A model generated the notes under the pieces. It was not told the origin of the DNA and did no database searches. It worked only from the letters and a program-made list of their open reading frames with translations. A stretch of 18,635 nt of DNA from an uncultured Collinsella sp. (lineage in GTDB: Bacteria > Actinomycetota > Coriobacteriia > Coriobacteriales > Coriobacteriaceae): the NCBI GenBank assembly GCA_900544875.1, contig UQWS01000030.1:1-18635 (forward strand), written 5' to 3'. How positions within the stretch are numbered: position 1 is the stretch's first letter; the number at the start of each line of letters is the position of its first letter. Position numbers and translations under genes: made by a program. Positions 15,234 through 18,635 of the stretch are shown here, in pieces.

Positions 15234-17090
15234 ATGCGGTCCGAAAACGAGCAGATTCATTACCGAGCAAAGTTCAGGCTTTCGCCCTATTCGACCACCA
15301 CGCCCTCAATCGTCGATGCATATCGTCAGATCTACACCTGGGTGCGCGATAAAGAGCAGCGCAAGCGTCATGAGCAGAGTGCCTTTGAGTTTTTGTCGAG
15401 CAATAAAAACATTGCCTCCGATTTTATATTTGGAAACCTCAGCTATCCCGTTGGCTATTCTGGAGGCATGACCACGGGCAGCCGCGTGAGCATTTGCACT
15501 CGCGCCGCCTTTGGCGACAAGCGAGGCAGGATACCCGTCGCTTGGGCCTTTGAATATGACGAGCCCGACAGTCACTATCCGTTTCGTCACTGGCACACCT
15601 GTATTGGTCTCGAGACCGCCGAGGACGACTCATGTCTGGTCAATATCAAGGTCACCTATGCGACCCTGCCCGATTATGTGGGCTGGCCACTGCCAGAACC
15701 GGACCTCAATATTCCCCGCATCGCAAAGGTTCTGTTTTCGCTTCCCAATCATCAGGCATGCGTTGGAGAAACAGTCGTCAACACATCGTGCACGCGCCTG
15801 ACGTTTGAGAACTTTGACGTCGAGTTCTCCGACAACCTTCTGAGCAGCCAGCGCGAGCTCCCTCTGATTCTAATAACCAGCGATGATACCGGTCGATATC
15901 CCGTCAAAGATCCCGGCAAGCTCGCCAATAACCTAATGGGCCTAGCCAACGTGTTTGCCGCGGACGAATCTGATGGTCGGCTCAAATCAAAGCTGTTCAA
16001 TCTTTTTCTCTACGATACGCCCGCTTATCGATACAACTGTCCCAAGTCGTCGCTTCGTATTTACCAACCGAGCATCAATCTGTCTGACGAAGAAGACGCC
16101 CGTCGACACCTCTGCATCAGGCGCGATAGGCTGAGCGAGTACGGCAACAAGACATCCACGATACTTAACCGGAGCCTAGGGCGCTCGTTCTTGCGCGGCA
16201 GGGGCGATATTGTAGACACGAGCGATATTGCCTGGTACAAATCACGTCAATCAATTGGGGCGCTACGCAGCCGCATGGCAGAAATGAAACGCCACGCAGA
16301 GAATGAAACCGTAGCCGAGGCAAAACGCACCGAAGCGCTTGCCGCCTCGTACAGCCAAGAGGCCATGGACAACCTTAAAGAGTTGTTGTCAAAAGAGACT
16401 GCCGACAGGCAGCTCTGGGAGGGGCTGGCCAACGATTACGCCGACAGCAACGCCGCGTATGAGCAGCGTATTGAGCAGCTGGAAACCAGCCTGCTCGAGC
16501 TGGATGAATCCGAGAACACGATCGCCAACTTAAAGTATCGACTCCAAGAGGCGCTGGAGCGAGCCGACCGCTCGGAAAAGCAGGTAGCCGCACTCAGAGC
16601 GGAAGCATGCTTTGTTGAGGGGCTCGAGGCATTTCCGCGCACCCTTGAGGACGAGCTTAAATTTGCTGCGAATCTCTGGCCCTCGCGCATTTTCGTTTTG
16701 CCCGAGGCATACGACTCGGCACGCCGATATGATTTTGCCGATCTTGACGAGGAATGGCAGATCCTTAAATCCGTAGCGACCGTCATGTGGCAGCTCAAGT
16801 TTGGGGAGCGCCCGACGGCCGGAGACCTCTATAGCGAGTATAGGAATCAGACCTCGTTTGACGCCGCCCCAACCGAGACCAAGCCGACTAAAAACGACAC
16901 CGAGCTCATGCGGCTCCGCCAACGCACTTACAACGGTAAGCAGGTTTGTATCTTGCCGCACATTAAGGGCAACGGTCGCAACCGCCGCGACCCATTCCGT
17001 CTACACTTTTGTTTTGATGACGAGGCGCAGTTAATCGTAATAGGCCACTGCGGCAGCCACCTGCCAACATCAGGAACTGCCAGGCAGTGA
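15234..17090 (+). CDS. Coiled-coil protein of unknown family beside the defence operon
   Basis: A 618-residue soluble protein with no signal peptide or membrane helix. Three parts can be seen. Residues 1-335 are a mixed alpha/beta region of unknown fold (FGNLSYPVGYSGGMTTGSRV, later HWHTCIGLETAEDDSCLVNI). Residues about 340-460 form a long charged coiled coil rich in Glu, Ala, Leu and Arg. Residues 465-618 form a C-terminal domain ending in NRRDPFRLHFCFDDEAQL, then IVIGHCGSHLPT, a beta-strand layout that recalls small RelE-like folds, although this is only an impression. The start at 15234 is chosen for GAGG 5 bases upstream; a TTG at 15189 has no such site. It is transcribed away from the helicase operon and probably ends at the hairpin at 17108. 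Its position suggests a sensor, regulator or effector of the same system; function is unknown. Confidence 0.85.
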   Translation: MRSENEQIHYRAKFRLSPYSTTTPSIVDAYRQIYTWVRDKEQRKRHEQSAFEFLSSNKNIASDFIFGNLSYPVGYSGGMTTGSRVSICTRAAFGDKRGRIPVAWAFEYDEPDSHYPFRHWHTCIGLETAEDDSCLVNIKVTYATLPDYVGWPLPEPDLNIPRIAKVLFSLPNHQACVGETVVNTSCTRLTFENFDVEFSDNLLSSQRELPLILITSDDTGRYPVKDPGKLANNLMGLANVFAADESDGRLKSKLFNLFLYDTPAYRYNCPKSSLRIYQPSINLSDEEDARRHLCIRRDRLSEYGNKTSTILNRSLGRSFLRGRGDIVDTSDIAWYKSRQSIGALRSRMAEMKRHAENETVAEAKRTEALAASYSQEAMDNLKELLSKETADRQLWEGLANDYADSNAAYEQRIEQLETSLLELDESENTIANLKYRLQEALERADRSEKQVAALRAEACFVEGLEAFPRTLEDELKFAANLWPSRIFVLPEAYDSARRYDFADLDEEWQILKSVATVMWQLKFGERPTAGDLYSEYRNQTSFDAAPTETKPTKNDTELMRLRQRTYNGKQVCILPHIKGNGRNRRDPFRLHFCFDDEAQLIVIGHCGSHLPTSGTARQ

Positions 17091-17107
17091 TTCACCGCGC
17101 CAGCAAG

Positions 17108-17138
17108 GGCGGAGGGTGCCGTCTACCTCCCCTCCGCC
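17108..17138 (+). terminator. Probable terminator after the coiled-coil gene
   Basis: GGCGGAGGG (17108-17116) pairs perfectly with CCCTCCGCC (17130-17138) across a 13-base loop, followed by TTCAGCTTC. It begins 17 bases after the stop at 17090. The T-tract is weak, as for other hairpins in this window. Confidence 0.55.
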
Positions 17139-17233
17139 TTCAGCTTCAGCAGCAGGTCTCCCAGCTCGGGGCACTTGCTGGAAAGGCGCGTCTGAGCTCG
17201 CTCGCCCATCCCCCCAGGGCGCGGAAGCCTCTG

Positions 17234-17300
17234 CTACAGCTCCACTTTCACCAACTCGAAGCATTTCTCTAAGAATTATTCAACGCCCATTCCAAGCTCA
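17234..17300 (-). pseudogene. Vestigial coding debris resembling the tail of the Abi gene
   Basis: On the minus strand the frame reads LMQLELGMGVE, stop, FLEKCFELVKVEL, stop. The last codons (VKVEL then TAG, 17234-17251) match the end of the intact Abi gene (VKVEL then TAG, 17658-17675) with synonymous changes only (16 of 19 bases). The match is short, so common origin is suggestive, not shown. The frame is broken by a TAA and has no start. Confidence 0.25.
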
Positions 17301-17312
17301 AGCTGCATCAGT

Positions 17313-17354
17313 AGCTGTCTAATTCGGAACTCACAAGTTCCATATTAGACAGCT
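17313..17354. repeat. Large hairpin with 17 paired bases and a 2x2 internal loop
   Basis: AGCTGTCTAAT (17313-17323) pairs with ATTAGACAGCT (17344-17354). Inside it GGAACT (17326-17331) pairs with AGTTCC (17336-17341) around CACA, leaving TC/AT unpaired. No T-tract flanks it on either strand. It could be a small mobile hairpin element, a transposon-end remnant or an RNA structure. Confidence 0.7.
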
Positions 17355-17657
17355 CGCGGCATTGGAGCCGCAGACGCATCGGCGCAGGCCCAAAGGACAC
17401 CAAGCGAAACAGTAGAACAAGAAAACCGGCCCATTCATACCCACACACTCGATGTGTTAAATTCACGCGAGGATGGCTCCCTATATGTCCATATGAAACT
17501 TGAGGATAAATAAAATAGTTGGCCCCACAAACCCACTAGCGGCATCTTTGGCAATTTAGTCTCACGGTAATACGGCTTATGAAAACGGCACGCAAATAGA
17601 CGCAAGCGTCCTAAGGCGAAAGCTGCCTCTGATCCGCAGCCAAAAACCCAGCAGCCG

Positions 17658-18422
17658 CTACAACTCAACCTTCACAGGCGCGGGATAATCCGCAAGAAAC
17701 GCGTCCAAAGGCAGGTCATGATCACCATACAGAAAGTCCGCCGCCTCAGGACAAAGCTGCCCGAACAGGCTCACGGCATCAGCATCTACCTTCCTAGGCG
17801 AAAGTTCATCACGCTTAGGGTCGAAGAGCCGCTCGTTATGGGCTACGCGATTTCGCACGCGCAGTATCCCGTAGAGCTTTTCCTGAAGTTCGGCTCGCTT
17901 TGTTCCCTTTGGCCACGCAAGATAGAGGCCTGATCTCCAAATCACCGCTTCACGACTGCGGTCTGCCAAGTGCACCCAAAAGCCGAGCGTGAGGCCGGCA
18001 ACCAGGCTTCCGATCGTAAAGCCACTCGGCAAGCTACTCGCAGCAGCATCGATAGTCTTTCGATTAATGCGATTCGAGTCGAGCATTCCGCTGGCAGACT
18101 TCCTCAGCACGGGCCTACGCGCGGGAGAAGCATCGTCGAGAAGCCAATGTTCCTCGCCATCCCAGCGGGACTCCATAATGTCGTTGTAGGCGTTGCGCAG
18201 CGCCACTTCAAAATGAGATATGTCGCGCATAAGGAACTGACCTAGAGAGGCGTTCCACTCGTAGAGCTCTAGAGCCTTGTCGATGTCTCCATTGCATTCT
18301 TCGAGATACGGGAAAAGCCGTTCAGCCGAAAGCCATTTCTCGGCCCATAGGCGCGTTGTCGCATCACGGCGCCCTTGAGCCGCGCACTTCATCGTCTGGT
18401 GGTTGTTGCGCTCGTCAGACAA
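17658..18422 (-). CDS. Abi-family (Abi_2-like) HEPN protein, TTG start
   Basis: A 254-residue soluble protein of the Abi family, known for abortive-infection phage resistance through a HEPN-fold RNase. Features of the family are in order: LYEWNASLGQFLMRDISHFE then VALRNAYNDIM, the GFTIGSLVAGLTLGFWVHL segment, and the HEPN Rx4H motif RNRVAH (R190-H195) followed by NERLF. Length and motifs are normal and nothing is broken. The start is taken as TTG at 18422 because AGGAGC lies 5 bases upstream. The frame is open to a GTG at 18440, which would place the ribosome site inside the gene, and an ATG at 18392 is a weaker option. It has its own promoter at 18495-18523 and is a single-gene unit, convergent with the coiled-coil gene. 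It is likely an independent backup defence that halts infected cells by RNA cleavage. Confidence 0.85.
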   Translation of the reverse strand: MSDERNNHQTMKCAAQGRRDATTRLWAEKWLSAERLFPYLEECNGDIDKALELYEWNASLGQFLMRDISHFEVALRNAYNDIMESRWDGEEHWLLDDASPARRPVLRKSASGMLDSNRINRKTIDAAASSLPSGFTIGSLVAGLTLGFWVHLADRSREAVIWRSGLYLAWPKGTKRAELQEKLYGILRVRNRVAHNERLFDPKRDELSPRKVDADAVSLFGQLCPEAADFLYGDHDLPLDAFLADYPAPVKVEL

Positions 18423-18447
18423 GAAAGCTCCTATAAACACAAATTGA

Positions 18448-18483
18448 GCCCCGGTGACTTGAATCAGAGGTCATTCCCGGGGC
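18448..18483 (-). promoter_or_regulatory. GC-rich stem-loop in the Abi leader
   Basis: GCCCCGG (18448-18454) pairs with CCGGGGC (18477-18483), and TGAC/GTCA extends the stem after a 3-base bulge. It lies between the predicted transcription start near 18488 and the TTG start at 18422, so it would form at the very 5' end of the mRNA. It may stabilise the leader or act as an attenuator; no T-tract follows. Confidence 0.45.
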
Positions 18484-18494
18484 CATCAATTCGG

Positions 18495-18523
18495 AGTATA
18501 CCCATTGACGGCAGAATAAACAA
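18495..18523 (-). promoter_or_regulatory. Promoter of the Abi gene
   Basis: Read on the minus strand: TTGTTT (18518-18523), a 17-bp spacer and TATACT (18495-18500). Five of six -10 bases match consensus. It predicts a leader of about 66 bases ahead of the TTG start. Confidence 0.6.
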
Positions 18524-18587
18524 ATGGATTTTCGGTAACGAAGCCATCCAAATGACGTCCCTTGATTATCGACTTTATCCGAACACC

Positions 18588-18625
18588 TCCCACACTCATC
18601 CGTACATGTACGGATGAGTGTGGGA
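18588..18625. repeat. Perfect 38-bp palindrome at the right edge
   Basis: The arm TCCCACACTCATCCGTACA (18588-18606) is followed at once by its exact reverse complement (18607-18625). It would form a 17-pair stem with a 4-base loop in RNA. It lies upstream of the Abi promoter, so it probably terminates a gene entering from the right or serves as a protein-binding site. There is no T-tract, and the rest of that unit is outside the window. Confidence 0.75.
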
Positions 18626-18635
18626 ACCCGATACC

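Larger units (their letters stand above)
17091..17657. other. Long spacer with gene debris and hairpins
   Basis: No complete gene is seen. It holds the terminator-like hairpin at 17108-17138, protein-like minus-strand debris at about 17130-17300 interrupted by stops, and the large hairpin at 17313-17354. Beyond 17360 there are only small repeats, such as ACACA/TGTGT near 17446. A 77-codon minus-strand frame at 17435-17668 overlaps the Abi stop and lacks a ribosome site, so it was not called. Confidence 0.55.

Noticed and set aside
17435..17668. 77-codon minus-strand frame after the Abi gene
   Set aside because: TTG start without a ribosome site, overlaps the Abi stop, composition not clearly coding.
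1..18635. CRISPR array, tRNA, rRNA, integrase or complete insertion sequence
   Set aside because: No regularly spaced repeats with unique spacers, no tRNA-like cloverleaf, and no transposase or integrase motif was found by reading both strands.

Overview
The window looks like a chromosomal accessory region of a gut Coriobacteriia species, most likely Collinsella. This is inferred from protein style, moderately high GC core genes and long perfect-stem hairpins between genes; no marker gene is present to prove it. The left end (about 1-2750) reads as ordinary host genome. It holds a YheO-type PAS/helix-turn-helix regulator (227-880), a Pro/Ala-rich single-pass membrane protein with its own TATAAT promoter (1004-1999), a three-copy 33-bp-period repeat, a perfect 20-bp hairpin, and a small Cys-containing protein (2366-2734).

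From about 2735 to 5030 the sequence becomes more AT-rich and patchy. A start-less, probably truncated reading frame on the minus strand (2946-3233) is followed by a compact plus-strand operon. That operon has a TTGATA-16-TATAAT promoter with a palindrome over the -10, an XRE regulator with a hydrophobic tail (3365-3820), a membrane protein with a KilA-C-like winged-helix end (3833-4351, TTG start), and a small acidic protein (4411-4629). It ends in a strong hairpin, and a second gene remnant lies beyond it on the minus strand.

The main content (5032-14792, minus strand) is a tightly packed three-gene operon. In transcription order it encodes a SNF2-type DEAH helicase with a C-terminal DUF3883 nuclease-like domain, a DUF1156 adenine-type DNA methylase with a DPPY motif, and a DUF499 P-loop ATPase with an N-terminal Swt1-type HEPN domain. 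This helicase/methylase/ATPase set is related to DISARM/BREX-like antiphage modules, but the usual extra partners (DUF1998, PLD nuclease, DUF3780, HerA, PglZ) are not in the window. A likely reading is that the methylase marks self DNA, the helicase and ATPase act on DNA, and the DUF3883 and HEPN domains are candidate effectors.

A 441-bp divergent intergenic region containing a run of ten C separates the operon from a plus-strand gene for a 618-aa coiled-coil protein of unknown family (15234-17090), a candidate accessory component. To its right lie gene debris, a structured hairpin (17313-17354), an Abi-family HEPN protein on the minus strand (17658-18422, TTG start) with its own promoter, and a perfect 38-bp palindrome at the window edge. 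Overall this looks like a defence island between host genes, with two HEPN-type candidate RNases, one candidate DNA nuclease domain and one unexplained module (3296-4685).
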